A stretch of DNA of 64,000 nucleotides. Origin: Seminavis robusta (lineage: Eukaryota > Bacillariophyta > Bacillariophyceae > Naviculales > Naviculaceae). Both the position numbers and the translations under genes were made by a program. Location: positions 89,466-153,465 of the forward strand of contig CAICTM010000046.1 of assembly GCA_903772945.1 (NCBI GenBank), given 5' to 3'. The notes below the pieces were generated by a model. The model ran no database searches and was not told the origin of the DNA. It saw nothing but the letters and a program-made list of their open reading frames with translations. Positions 22,484-34,700 of the stretch are shown piece after piece; positions within the stretch are counted from its first letter, which is position 1, and every line of letters starts with the position of its first letter.

Positions 22484-22995
22484 CGATAACTTTTAGGAGC
22501 GAGAGCTTTGGATCCCGTCAGAGATAGCTCCAACAGCTATGCTGGCCTACAGCTCCAGCACCCGCAGCTGGCTTACTCCAGCCAAAGCAGCAAGAAAGGA
22601 TCGTCCTTTCCTCATAGTTAAGAAATAGTACGAAAGATTGAGACGATCCTGATTAGCTTGTAACCCCATTGATACCGCACAGTTGATACCAATCCTGTGA
22701 GGCCGGGCAGAAGAGAGGAGGAAGATAGTACTGTTCCCAGACTGCCATGCACGATTGAATAAGAGGGCCCCAGCTCCTGAGGAAGCTGGCCCAAAGGCCA
22801 GCAGGAGCTCTGCTGCCCTCCGTCTGACTGACAGGGCCAAGTCCTTGGTTTGGTGCCTACTGGAGGTGTTGGAATACTCCTGAGGCACGACAAGGCTCCC
22901 TGAACTGCCTGACTACCGCTGTCCCTGAGGAAGGGTTTCAGCGAGATCCAGTCCACTACTTGGGTATTGGGACTGAACCTTCAAGAAACTTATTG
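22484..22995 (+). repeat. outer element, right LTR
   Basis: 512-bp copy of 14198-14724. The polypurine tract GTGGGGAG lies directly upstream and the duplication CCAC directly downstream. Confidence 0.8.
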
Positions 22996-23342
22996 CCACG
23001 TAGCTTCTGCAGCTTTTGTCGCTCCATCTTCAGCTGTGCCTTTATCTTGTTTATTTCCAAAGCTCGATCAATCCAGAGCTGTTTTTCGTTGAAATTATGT
23101 GCTTCAGCATCGAAGAATTCATTCTTTAAGCGGCGGATCCGTTTCCTATCTCGATCCTTTATTTTGGCAATCTCATATTCTTCTATAGATTGTTGTTCTC
23201 GATGCTTCTGTATAAATTCTCTTTTGACTTTCAACTCAGCCTGCCGTTCCTGGTCTATTTGTTGTGCCTGCTTTTTCTGTTTGAATCGCCGATTGGCTTC
23301 AATCTTCCTCTGGTAAGCAGGTGTTCCATACTTGACAGGCAT

Positions 23343-24151
23343 GGTTGCTTGGTCGCCCAGTTATTGGTGCCGTGACAAATGGTTGGTTTGATCTCAATCT
23401 CAATGGCTGTTGTCTATACAAGTAGCTGGCTGGTGCTTGTGGAAGGGAGCTTACTATATGCGGTTGATGGCTGTTGTCGAGATCGATGGCTGTTGGATGG
23501 CTGTGGGCTCTTGTTGATTGTCGAGATCCATAGCTGTTGGTTGGATCGCTGCGGCAAACGGCAACTGACATCAACTATATTTAATCTTAACCCTATACCC
23601 TGGCTTCACCAAAACGAGGGGGATCCCACAGACACAAAACAAGGGGATCCCACAGGCAGAATATTTGCCATTAAAGGGATAGAGGAATTAACCTGCTAGG
23701 TTAAAGGGGTAGAGGGCTTTTAGGGCAGATAGACTGTCGAGGTAAAACACATACCGTACTATGATTGGGTCAGCAACACGTAAAAGGCATATCGACTTAA
23801 AGTCAACAAGGTCGGTGCAGCTCTGACCACTAGTTGCGCACAGGCTCGACAAGGGAGAAGAACTCGAGGTGCTGAATAACGGCAATGTTCAGCGAGTTTC
23901 AACATGCAGCTGACGGAGTGATCCATCCACTGAAACGACCACTAACAACAAGCTCGTGCTGTTTTTGAAGCATTTTAAAAATTTATAGAAGAAAACTAGA
24001 ATTTGGTTCCTAACAGATCTGATGAATATCACAGCCATCACCAAAACACGCACATTCTACTTTTATTTTTAAAAGTGTTGCAGCACATAAACAAAAGACA
24101 GAGCTCGCTGATCGCTCGGATCGGCACGGACCGGGCTGGTCCACTCTGCCT
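23343..24151. other. intergenic between split gene and giant gene
   Basis: 5' flank of the split coiled-coil gene and 3' flank of the giant gene. No gene supported. It holds copy 2 of the dispersed repeat at 24001-24068. Confidence 0.6.
24001..24068 (-). repeat. dispersed 3'-flank repeat, copy 2
   Basis: Partner of 884-950, 80-150 bases past the stop codon of the giant gene. Confidence 0.65.
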
Positions 24152-25760
24152 CTATGACGTGGGTCGGGCATTTCCAGTCTCTGGTTGAGGATTCGCTGGA
24201 TCCCGGGTGGGGAATGGAGTAGGTCTTCTTGTTGGCACTTGGCTGGGTTCAGCTGTGGGAAATGTGCTGGGTGAGCTGCTGATGGTTGGTCTCAGACTGG
24301 GCAACAAGCTGGGCGTGTCAGTCTCATCTTGGGAGGGACTATCCGTAGGTGCCTCTGTTGTTGCATCATCCATGGAAGGAGTCACACTGAGTTCTGCAGA
24401 TGGAAGAGTGCTGGGCATAGGGCTGTTGCTGTCGGATGAAGGGTTTGTGCTAGGTGCAGCAGTCTCATCATCGCTGCCAGTGCTATCAGTTGTGGTGATA
24501 GTGGGATAGAAGGATGGCATACTAGTAGAGCCAGAACCAGGGGAGGGAGCATCACTGTGCTGCATGGTTGGAGTCACACTCATGCTGGGGTGTTGGCTGG
24601 GCATGACAGAGGATGATTTATTGGGTTGGGCACTTGGAGCCTGGCTAGATTCACTGGGAGAGTTGCTGGTGCTTGGACTCTTGCTTGGAGTAATACTTGC
24701 ATTCTGAGTGGGAGTGGAAGAAGAACTAGGGATATCACTTGGCGCAGTGCTTGGCATTTTGCTGGGAGCAGGGCTCTTGCTGGGACTGTTGCTGGGCACC
24801 TTGCTTGGGTCGTTGCTGGGGTGGAAGCTAAAGCTGGGACGGCTGCTGGAGCTGGGGCTGTCACTTGGGCTAGGACTTGTGCTGGGGATGTTGCTGGGGC
24901 TTGGACTGGTTTTACTTGGGATCTCACTAGGGCTCTCACTGATGCTAGGTTCTTCACTTGGGCTGTCGCTTGGGCTGTCGCTTGGGCTGAAACTTGTGCT
25001 TGGGGGTTCAGTAGGACTCTCACCTGGACCCACTGGGATTGTCGGAGCTGCAGACATGCTGGGTACATCACTTGGGCTAAAACTAAAGCTTGGTTTTTGG
25101 CTTGGGCTGTCACTCGGGATTGTGGGATTGACTGATTGGCTTGGTGCATCGCTGGGGTTTGCGCTGCTGCTGGGGTTTTCACTAGGGCTATTGCTTGGGT
25201 GAGTAGGAGCGGCAGATATGCTGGGTGCATCAGTGGGGCTGAAACTAACAGTGGGCTTTTGGCTTGGGCTGTCACTTGGGAGTGTAGGAGTTGCCGATAG
25301 GCTTGGTGCATCACTTGGGCTGAAACTGCCACTTGGTTTTTGGCTTGGGCTGTTGCTTGCAATGGTGGGAGCTGCTGATAGGCTGGGTGCATCACTTGGG
25401 CTGAAACTACCAGTAGGCTTTTGGCTTGGGCTGTCAGTTGGGATTGTGGGATTGACTGATAAGCTGGGTGCATCACTTGGACTTGTGCTTGGCCTTTGGC
25501 TGGGGTTCGTGCTGGTGCTAGGACTGGAGCTGGTGCTGGGCATTCCGCTTGGGCTGACACTTCTGCTTGGGTTACCACTGGGGCTGTCACTGGGGAAGGT
25601 GGGAGTGGTTGATGAGCTCGGCGCATCACTTGGACTTTTGCTTGGCCTTTGACTGGGGTTCGTGCTGGTGCTAGGACTGGAGCTGATGCTCGGCCATCCA
25701 CTGGGGCTGTTGCTTAAACTCGGCATAACACTGGGAGCCTGGCTTGGAACCTGACTTGCA
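24152..25760 (-). other. PSxxPS-repeat tail of the giant protein
   Basis: About 500 residues dominated by Pro and Ser in PS-x-x-PS units (PSDAPSLSAAPT, PSQKPSGSFSPSDAPS), with higher-order repeats of 40-50 bases visible in the DNA. Such tails are common in diatom secreted and wall proteins and are probable O-glycosylation sites. It ends in PT/PxP-rich sequence without a membrane helix or obvious lipid-anchor signal. Confidence 0.8.
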
Positions 25761-28700
25761 TTAATATCACGAGCAACTGATATGAAAGGTAGAGTGCACA
25801 CTGCACAGAACGGACCCTCTGAAACTGAAACAGGATCCCCGGTTTGATCACAAGCTGTCCCAACAAAAATGTCTGTGAATGTGATGAATGATTGTTGCAA
25901 TGTGCTTCTCCAGCTGCACAAGTCATGGTTGTAACTGGGAGCGTCCTTGAACATGGCTCCGGCATTTTGTAAGCTAAAAAGCTGCCAAGCACTGATATCA
26001 GCATTGAAAGCCGATGACTGGAACATTGCAAAGGCATTGTTGAGATTTGAGACATCCCATGAACTGAGATCTTGGTTGAAAGATGTCCCATTAAACATGT
26101 AGCGTGCTGAAAAAAGAGAAGAAACATCCCAGGTACTGACGTCACGGTTGAAGGCTGTGGCGTCTGAAAACAACCCATCAGCGGAGAAAAGAGCAGAGAC
26201 ATCCCATGTGCTGAGGTCGCCATTGAAACTGGAGGCACCAAAAAACATGTTGTTTGCATAAGATAAAGCAGAAACTGTCCAGGAAGATAGGTCCCCATTG
26301 AAGGCACTAGCGCTTGCAAACATGAAGTCCGAGAATTCCAATGAAGAAACATCCCATGTGGAAACATCGCCGTTGAAAGAGGAAGCTCCTGAGAACATGT
26401 ACCGTCCATCCGTAAGTGAAGAAACCTGCCATGACGCCAAATCACTGCTAAATAGTGTAGCCTGTTGGAACATGCCGAAAGACCGAAGGAGCGCAGCAGG
26501 GCGCCAGTTTGATAGATCCTGGTTGAAAGAATCGGCAAATGCAAACAAAAAGTTCATGGAAGTAACTTTGCTGACGTCCCCTGCAGTCAATAAATAAGCA
26601 AGACAAGCATTATTAGAAATTCTATCAGCAGCAGCACTCCTCCGCGGATGAGCAATAACTTGAACTTACAAGTTGAAATGTCCCCATTGAATGAGGATGA
26701 ATAAAACTGGAAATAAAAAAGGTCACACGCAATGAGTATACCTCTATCTATTTCGATTTGTCCAACGACTGAGCACTAACTCACCATGTAATCCATAGTA
26801 ATCACTTCAGCAGTGTTCCACCCAGCGAGGTTTCCTGTGAACGAGGAAAAATAGAACTGTACCAATAGCAATTGGGGAAAGGTGAGCTTGACTAATTTTT
26901 CTATCATCTGCAATCTTCATATATCCTTCATTCTTACAGTTTCAATCATGCTTGAAACTTTTGCTGTGTTCCACAAGTTGATGATTGGTTGGAAGTCTGC
27001 AAAAGAGAAAGTTTCTTGATTGCCAGGGAAAGACAGATCATGGTGAGTTGACTTTTGCAACCGGGGGTTGCAAAGAGACAGAAACAGTAGACCTTACCAG
27101 TCATGCTTGTAACCGAGGAAACATCCCACGCATTCAAGTCCACGATGCCGCTGTAGTCAACATTTTGAAAAATTCCATCAAAGTTGGTGATTGCAGCGAC
27201 ATCCCACTGGGGCACAGGACCGAAAACTTGGATTGGCAAGGCTGTAGAGCTAAAGTTGGCAGCTTCCACAGCTAGAATGGCATTTCTCAGCTCTTGCGTT
27301 GTGGTGAAAGGTATGGTTTCCGTGGAGCAAATATAGCAGAAGGGACCAGCCCTGGATGATATTGGCCCTTGTGTCTCTGGGCAATTCGTGCCAGCAAATG
27401 TAGTTGTGCCACCAAAAAAACTGGAAAATATTGTAGACTCTGGCAGGAGACTCTGCCAACTGCAAAGGTTCTGGTTAAAATTAGAGGCACCAGCAAAAGA
27501 AGCTCTGGCTGTGCTCAGCGACCTCAATGACCATCCAGATAAATCTTGGTTAAATGCTGTCGCATCGGCAAACATGCTGTCGACTTTAAATTGGAGAGGA
27601 ACACTGTTAGTAATTTGATCCAGGCTCCAGGTTACATTTGAAAAAGACTCACTATCTGTCACAGAACTCAAATTCCATGCTCCAATATTAACATTGAAAG
27701 ATGTGGCGCCAGAAAACATGGATGAGGCTGACTCTATTGACGATACTTCCCACGAGGAAACATCGCCATTGAAAGAAGTAGCTCCTTGAAACATTGATGA
27801 AGTTGTTATCAAAAGTGGAAGCTGCCAGGGAAGGTCTGAAGAAAAGACAGTCGCCCCCGCAAACATATGGTCACTGAAAGCCAAAGAATTTGGTTGCCAG
27901 TTGGATACATCACTTATGAAAGATGTGGCCCCAGAAAACATGTACCTTCCATCCGTCAGTACAGAGGGCCGCCACCTGTTCCGTGTAGTGTACATCAAGC
28001 AGTTACAAGACCTGTGAGTCAAGAACAACAAAGTGAGAAAGATACATATCATGTACCCACCTGGATAAATCAGAGTTGAAAATCGAAGCCTGTGAAAACA
28101 TGGCGAAACCAGTGATTAGGGATACAGGATTCCAGTTGCTGAGGTCCTGGTTGAAGGAGGTTGCACTTCTGAACATAGATTCTGCATCTTTTAGTTTGCT
28201 AATGTCCCAGTTTCCGATAGCTCCATTGAAGGCACTGGATTCAAACTGCAGGAAGAATGCATGAACAAATGAGTTCATATCAAGTATTATTGCTTGGGGG
28301 ATAGCTAGACAAACGACATGCAATGACTCAGTTTACCATGAAAGCCATCGTCGTAACTTCAGTTGTCTTCCAATTGCTGAGACTCCCTGTAAATGAGGAC
28401 CTTGAGAACTATAAACGGGAAGCAGCCACATCCATATGCACAAGATACTGGTAAGGCTAGCATGTGCGCAATTTAGAAACAACACGAGCATTCTTACAGT
28501 GGCAATCATGCTTGTAACCTTTCCAGTGGCCCAACTGTTGATGACTGGGTTGAAATTGGTGGAAGAAGAGAAAGTCCCTTAACAGCAGCGGCCCAAACAA
28601 CTGAGCTATCAGTCACAGTCTATAGCATGCAGCAAGATCAAGACAAAACTTCTTCATAACTTACCACGCATGCTTGTCACAGAAGAGACATCCCAATTAT

Positions 28701-31700
28701 TTAGATTGTATTGCTGAAGAGCGGGATATTCAATACCTGAAAAAACCCCTTCCAAGTCAGTGAGCATGCTCACATCCCAGTCTGGCATTGCTCCATATAT
28801 TTGAAATGGATCTGCGTCAGAACTAAAGTTGGCAGCATTTGCTGCAACAACAGCTCGTCGAAGTTCATCAGTTGTTTGGAAAGCCTCGTTCCCGGGACAT
28901 ACAAAGCAATAGGGACCTGTGGAAGCAGTGTACGGGCCTGCAGCTAATGGGCAAGCTGTTCCAGAGAATGTGAATACTGATGAAGAAAAGGTATTTGTAA
29001 ATACTGCTGTGTCAGGGATGTGATCGAGCCAACTACACAGGTTTTGATTGAAGGAGGAGGCTTGTGAAAAAGTTGATCTTGCAGAGCTCAGAGACTGGAG
29101 CTGCCAACCCGACAAGTCCCTGTTGAAGGACCCCGCGGCATAGAACATGTAGTCAACTGGAAGTTGGGATGAACTTCGTTAGTAATTTGACCCAGGCTCC
29201 CATTTTCAATAGACGCGAAAGACTTACGATTTGTCACAGAGCTCACATTCCATGTATTGATATCTTGGTTGAAGGCTGAGGCAAAGTAGAACATCTCTCG
29301 GGCTGATACTACTCCTGAAAAATCCCAATTGCTGATGACACCATTGAACATGGACGCTCCATCAAACATGTAGTCGACTATTCGCAATGATGAACTGAAA
29401 CCAGAAAGATCACTGTTGAAACTTGTAGCTCCATTGAACATGAACCTCGCAGTTGTAACGGAGTTCGGTTCCCAAGCGCTGAGATCCTGGTTGAACAGTC
29501 GGGCCCGTTCAAACATTTGTGCGAAGTCTGTTACTTTGCTGACATCCCCTGAATTTGTTGGAAGCAGGCATTGAGAGGCACTGTTAGAATTGTATCAAAA
29601 CTCCATAGCCATCCAAGCACAAGTTTGACCTCACAAGTTGAAATGTCCCCATTGAATGATGAACTGTAAGCCATGTAATACATGCTGAGCACTTCACCTG
29701 TTTGCCATCCTGTCAGTGAACCGTTGAAAGCAGAGCCTCGAAACTATAACAGTATGAAAAAAGGGAAAAGAGGTTAGAACATAGTCTATGTGGGGTTTTG
29801 CATCATTAGTGTGGTATGCTGCACATGCATGTAACAACTCACAGTGGATGTCAAGTCAGTCAGTGCCACAGTATTCCAAGAATTCATCATTGGCTGGACT
29901 TGAGATCCCGCAAATGTTCGAAACATAGTTGTGACATTAGAAACATCCCAGGAATTCAGATCCAGAGAACCAGAATATCCAATGCCTTCAAAGATCTCAT
30001 AAAAGCTAGTGATCCTGCTGACGTCCCAGCTTGAAATTGGTCCATAAGTTAGAAATGGCTCCAGTGAAGAATCAAATCCAGTGGCATCTGCTGCGAGAAT
30101 CGCACTTCGCAGTTCCTCAGTAGTTTCAAAAAATGCCACAACCGAAGCACAATTGTAACAGTATGGTCCCCCAGAGGCAGAGAATGGACCCTCTGTGGTG
30201 GGACAGGCAGTATCAGCAAAGGTGCTAACGCCTCCAGAGAATGAGTCAGTAAAGTCTGTTGCGGCAGGTACAAAGTTCCTCCAATTGCACAGATTTTGGT
30301 TGAAGGAAGAAGCACCAGAAAAGGCAGCTCTTCCGGAGCTTAAGGATGAGAGCTGCCAACTGTGAACGAAAATTGTGAGATACTTGTCCTGAGGAACAGT
30401 TGCTGAATTTCATTTGCTGATGAGAACTAACCTTGATAGATCTTGGTCGAATGATGTAGCATCTTGAAACATGAAGTCCATCACTGTCAAAGATGTTACA
30501 TTCCATGAACTGATGTCTTGGTTGAAAGCGACAGCACCACTGAACATGTACTCATTCCTCACAAGATTCCTAACATTCCACCCACTAATGTCACTGTTAA
30601 ACCTTGTAGCACCAAAAAAGAGATACTGGGCAAAACGAATACTATCCACATTCCATCCACTAATGTCGCTGTTGAAGCTTGTGGCACCATAGAACAATGA
30701 ATCGAGGGTCGTCGCTTGTCCCAAATTCCAGGAAGAAATATCGCCGTTGAAACGTGTAGCCCCCAGAAACAGAGAATCCATAAATCGAATGTTCCCAACA
30801 TTCCATGGAACTGCACGATTGAAGGCGGTTGCAGATGCAAAAACGTTTGAGAGGGAGAATATGCTAGAAACATCCCAAGTGCTGACATCCCCATTGAAGG
30901 ATCCGGTGTTTGCAAACATGTAGTCAATGCTTCCGAAGGAGGAAGTATTCCAGCCTGACAGATCGCTATTGAACAATGTGGCACCGTTAAACAGGTAGAA
31001 GGCCGATGTAGCAGAACTTGGCCGCCAACTTGACAAGTCTTGGTTGAACGACCTTGATTCCAAAATGCATTACGATCGGTGGGGGGTCAATTGCAGCGAC
31101 TCGATGAAGCACAGAGGTAGTCCCAATCCAAGTTTACTCACCTTGCATTCCAAAATGTGTATCGCATGTCCCTGACATTGCCAACATTCCAGCTACCGAT
31201 TGCGGCGTTGAATGTGGAACTGTAAGCCATCTCATTAATAGTGACAACAGAGCTGGTGTCCCATGAGCTGAGGTCCCCTGAGAAAGAGGAAAATTGAAAC
31301 TGACAGCGCCATAATGTACCAATGGTTAGACAATGTAAAACCACAATTGGGCAACCAAGATTAATAAGCTTCATTTCTCACCGTTTCAAAGAGGCTTGTC
31401 ACGGCAGAAACATTCCAGCCATTTATCAGAGGCTGAAAGTCTGAAGAAGAAAATGCTTCGTCCAGAGTAGTAACACTGGAGGTGTCCCATGCAGTAAGAT
31501 CTATTGACGGTCCTGAATAAGAAATACCTTGGAAGATTTCAAAAAAGTCAGTAATCCTGCTAACATCCCAGACTTCAATTTGACCATATGTTGCATATGG
31601 GGATGCCGTGGATGCAAAATCTGCATCAGCAGCAGCAAGAATCGCACTTCGAAGCTCAGAGTTGGTTTGAAATGCTGCGGTGGAGAAGCACGAAAAGCAA

Positions 31701-34700
31701 TAGGGCCCCGCAGTAACCGAAAAGGGGCCGTCTGTTGATGGACAGGAAGTACCAGAAAACGTGACTGGCGAATCAGAAAAGAAGCTGGTGAATCGTACTG
31801 ATGATGGCAATGTGGCCCCCCAAGCACAAAGGTTCTGGTTGAAGGAAGAGGCTTGCAAGAAAGTGCTCCTTGCCGAGCTCAGTGACTGGAGCTGCCATCC
31901 AGATACATCTTGGTTGAAGGGCGCAGCTTGAAACATGGTGTCAATGTTGGTCACTGAGCTCATGTTCCATTGATTGATATTTTGATTGAAGTTGGAGAAA
32001 TAGAACATCCGTTGTGCATCACGAAGACTTTCTGTATTCCAGCTGGAGATGTCGCCATCAAAAGAAGAAGTTCCGAACATGCTATACATAGTTGTGACTT
32101 TGCCGACATCCCAACTTGACAGATCACCATTGAAAGCAGACCCAGCAAACTGTGCCAGCAAGGGCAAAAGTTAGTTGTCAGCAAAACAGATCCATGGCCG
32201 TGTTTGCTCATAATCCACTCGGGATGTTTCAAGTCTTCTTACCGTTTCGTACATAGACGCCACATTACTCGTATCCCAATTGTCAATGGCCCCAGAGAAT
32301 GACGAGAATGCAAACTGTGATCCAATGCAATGGGTAAGTTCTGCAAATAAATCATGAATTTCTGCTCTTCTCAAGAAGACATCTGGAACTCACCGTTCCA
32401 TACAGGGTTGTTACTTTGCTTGTATCCCAACTGTCAATCACTGGCTGGAATGCTGAACTGGCAAATGTTCCTGCCACCACAAAAGCATGTTTGGCGTATT
32501 GTTTGAGATTAGCGAGACGATACTTGTCCATGCATCAATCTGATAACTTACGGAACATTGAAGACACTTGAGACGTGTTCCAACTACTTAAATCGTATGA
32601 GGGACCTTGGTAGTTGGCAAACAAAGAACTGAAGTCTGTGATTTTGCTGACATCCCATTCAGGCACAGGACCATATGTATCAAACAATCCATTGGTGGGC
32701 TGTCCATTCGTTGCTTCAACAAGCTGAATAGCATCCGAAAGCTCCGTATTTGATGCGAAAGCTAGCCTGCCACAGGTGTAACAAAAGGGACCTTCGCCGG
32801 CAGTTCGAGGGTCCAAAACAATAGGACAGGAAGTGTCACTAGGAAACAATGTACACGTGTCAGACAAATCAGGTTGGCTGAACAAGGCACCAAAAGGAGC
32901 TGGCAAAGCGGAAGAACCTACGTGAATGTACTTCCAAAGCTGGCTGCTGAGGGCAGTGAGGTTCTCCAACTGCAAAGATTTTTATCAAACGCAGTTGCCC
33001 CCAAGAACAATCCTACGGCATCAGTCACATTGCTTGGAGTCCATGATGAAATATCCTGATTGAAGCGTCTGTTGTTGTTGAACATCCCTTGCATGGAGGT
33101 AACTTTTGTAACATCCCAGCCAATAATGCCTGCCCCATTGAAAGCAGAATCAGCAAACTATGGAGAAGGAGCTGAGCACACAATGATTGTTTCATGCCCT
33201 GTGTAGTTTTCTTTCTCCCTTACCATGTACTCCATGTTGCTAACTGCAGCCGTATTCCATCCTGAAATGTCTCCTCGAAATGTAGACCCTTGAAACATCC
33301 TCGTCATGGCGACAACTCGATCTGTTGTCCAGCTCGCAATACTTTGCTGAAAATTTGCGTTTCTAAATGTCCCTGACATTGATGTTACTGCAGAAGTGTC
33401 CCAGTTGTCCAGTGACTTGTTCGGCCAAGGCAAGGAAAAGAAATGAGCTTGGGGATAGGATGGCAGTGACTCACAAGTATGCACAACTTACAAATGTTGG
33501 TCCTTGATAGTCAAGAAAGACCTCATCAAAGCTGTCCACAAGTGATACATCCCAAGCATCCATCAGGCCATAAGTTGCATAGACATCTGAAGTGCAATCG
33601 TACCGTGCAGATTCAACAGCTCGAATTGCAGAACGAAGTTCCTGCGAATCTGCAAACGGAACGCCAGCTGCTGTGAAGGCACAGGCATAGTCACTCAAAT
33701 GTGGAAGGACCCATAATTCCATTTCAAAGGAACCAAACTGCACCAATTCCAAAGCAGATGCCTCCAAAAGATCCAAAAAATGTTCCCGCGACTCTCTTAG
33801 TTGGTTGTCACTGATACTGCCAGAGTTATCCAGAAACATTGCTACACGTTGAACCCCAAGGCTTGCCAATCTGCTCAGCTGGCATAGCTCAAACCAATCT
33901 TCTGCAAATTCGACGCTCCCATTGTCACGGTCGATTTGGGAGTAAATCGTGTTTGGGTCCGACAAAAAGTCTGGTGGGATCTGAAGTGCACTTTGGTCCA
34001 CACCGCTTGGCTGTAACAAACAGAAATGCCGACTTGGATATTGAGTTCGAAAAGATGCCCAGTTGGCTGCAATGGCAGCACTGTTGGAAGCTGCCGAATC
34101 GTCCACTACAGATATCACTGCAACAATGTTTCCCACACTACTGTAGTCTGGGGTTGGTCCAGTAGTTGGGCGGCTGCTCGGTGCATCGGTCGTGGGACTC
34201 AGTGATGGGCTCTTTGAGGGTGATGTAGATGGTTTTGTAGATGGCACCTTTGAGGGTGAAGTAGATGGTTGTGTAGATGGTATGCTGCTTGGTGAGCTGC
34301 TTGGCTCTGATGATGGGGAGCTTGAGGGGCTGAGAGAACTTTGAACCCCCAAAGCGATAATATTCTCTGGTGATAGAATCAGATTCAGTTGGATAAGGAG
34401 GGCATTCACATACTCTGGCTGGAACACGTCATCTTGATTAACCTGTAATTTGCAGACAGCAGAGAGACAAACAATGAGAGAGAGAGATTGTTCCACTTCC
34501 ATTAATCGAAACGGTACCGTAGCGGGTCGTACCTGGAGTGTCTTCAGGGCATACACTATGATCCCACTCGCCTCTTGCAAACGCCGACGTTGTCTTCTTC
34601 GTCCTTGGTTGATTCGTTCTTGAACGGCAACGCCAAGCATGGCTGGTGTACACCCGGTGGAATTGTCCAGTCGGGTACTGGCGTTGAAGAACGCTGCTTC

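Larger units (their letters stand above)
14198..22995 (+). mobile_element. outer LTR retrotransposon, no recognisable pol
   Basis: Bounded by direct repeats 14198-14724 and 22484-22995 and by a CCAC duplication. The purine-rich GTGGGGAG immediately before the right repeat fits a polypurine tract and sets plus orientation. Internal sequence (14725-15410 and 19730-22483) has broken Pro/Thr/Gln-rich frames, for instance around 20412 (MSFYGVISDVSDPYAPGYPT), and no reverse transcriptase, integrase or protease that I can recognise. It may be a non-autonomous large derivative, or an element whose frames are obscured by many small indels. It carries a Ty3/gypsy element at 15415-19725. Confidence 0.72.
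14052..23342 (-). pseudogene. coiled-coil protein gene split by a nested LTR retrotransposon
   Basis: The right part (23342 to 22996) starts at an ATG and encodes a highly charged helical protein (MPVKYGTPAYQRKIEANRRF onward). It is cut in the codons for KLRG by the LTR at 22995. On the far side of the insert, minus-strand sequence from 14193 to the stop at 14052 continues in the same frame (VEDLENSLNRGWLKAQL; ends KLSMKS). Using one copy of the 4-bp duplication CCAC (14194-14197 and 22996-22999), the two parts give exactly 489 bases: 162 codons plus stop, no internal stop. Composition is Lys/Gln/Glu/Arg-rich coiled coil throughout. I do not recognise the family. Unless the whole 8.8 kb is spliced out, the gene is inactivated on this haplotype. 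Confidence 0.8.

Noticed and set aside
24626-25652. Plus-strand ORFs rich in Gly/Leu that look like membrane proteins
   Set aside because: Antisense reading of the PS-repeat DNA, periodic and without start context.
24580-25701. 373-codon minus-strand ORF rich in Gln/Val/Ala
   Set aside because: Alternative frame of the PSxxPS-repeat tail; repetitive DNA stays open in several frames. The PS frame continues in phase from the BspA exons.
29157-29227. Apparent frameshift in the BspA array near 29160
   Set aside because: A consensus GTAAGT donor and CCAG acceptor define a 71-nt intron at the same repeat position as in the 27.6-kb module; splicing restores VTNLDYMF.
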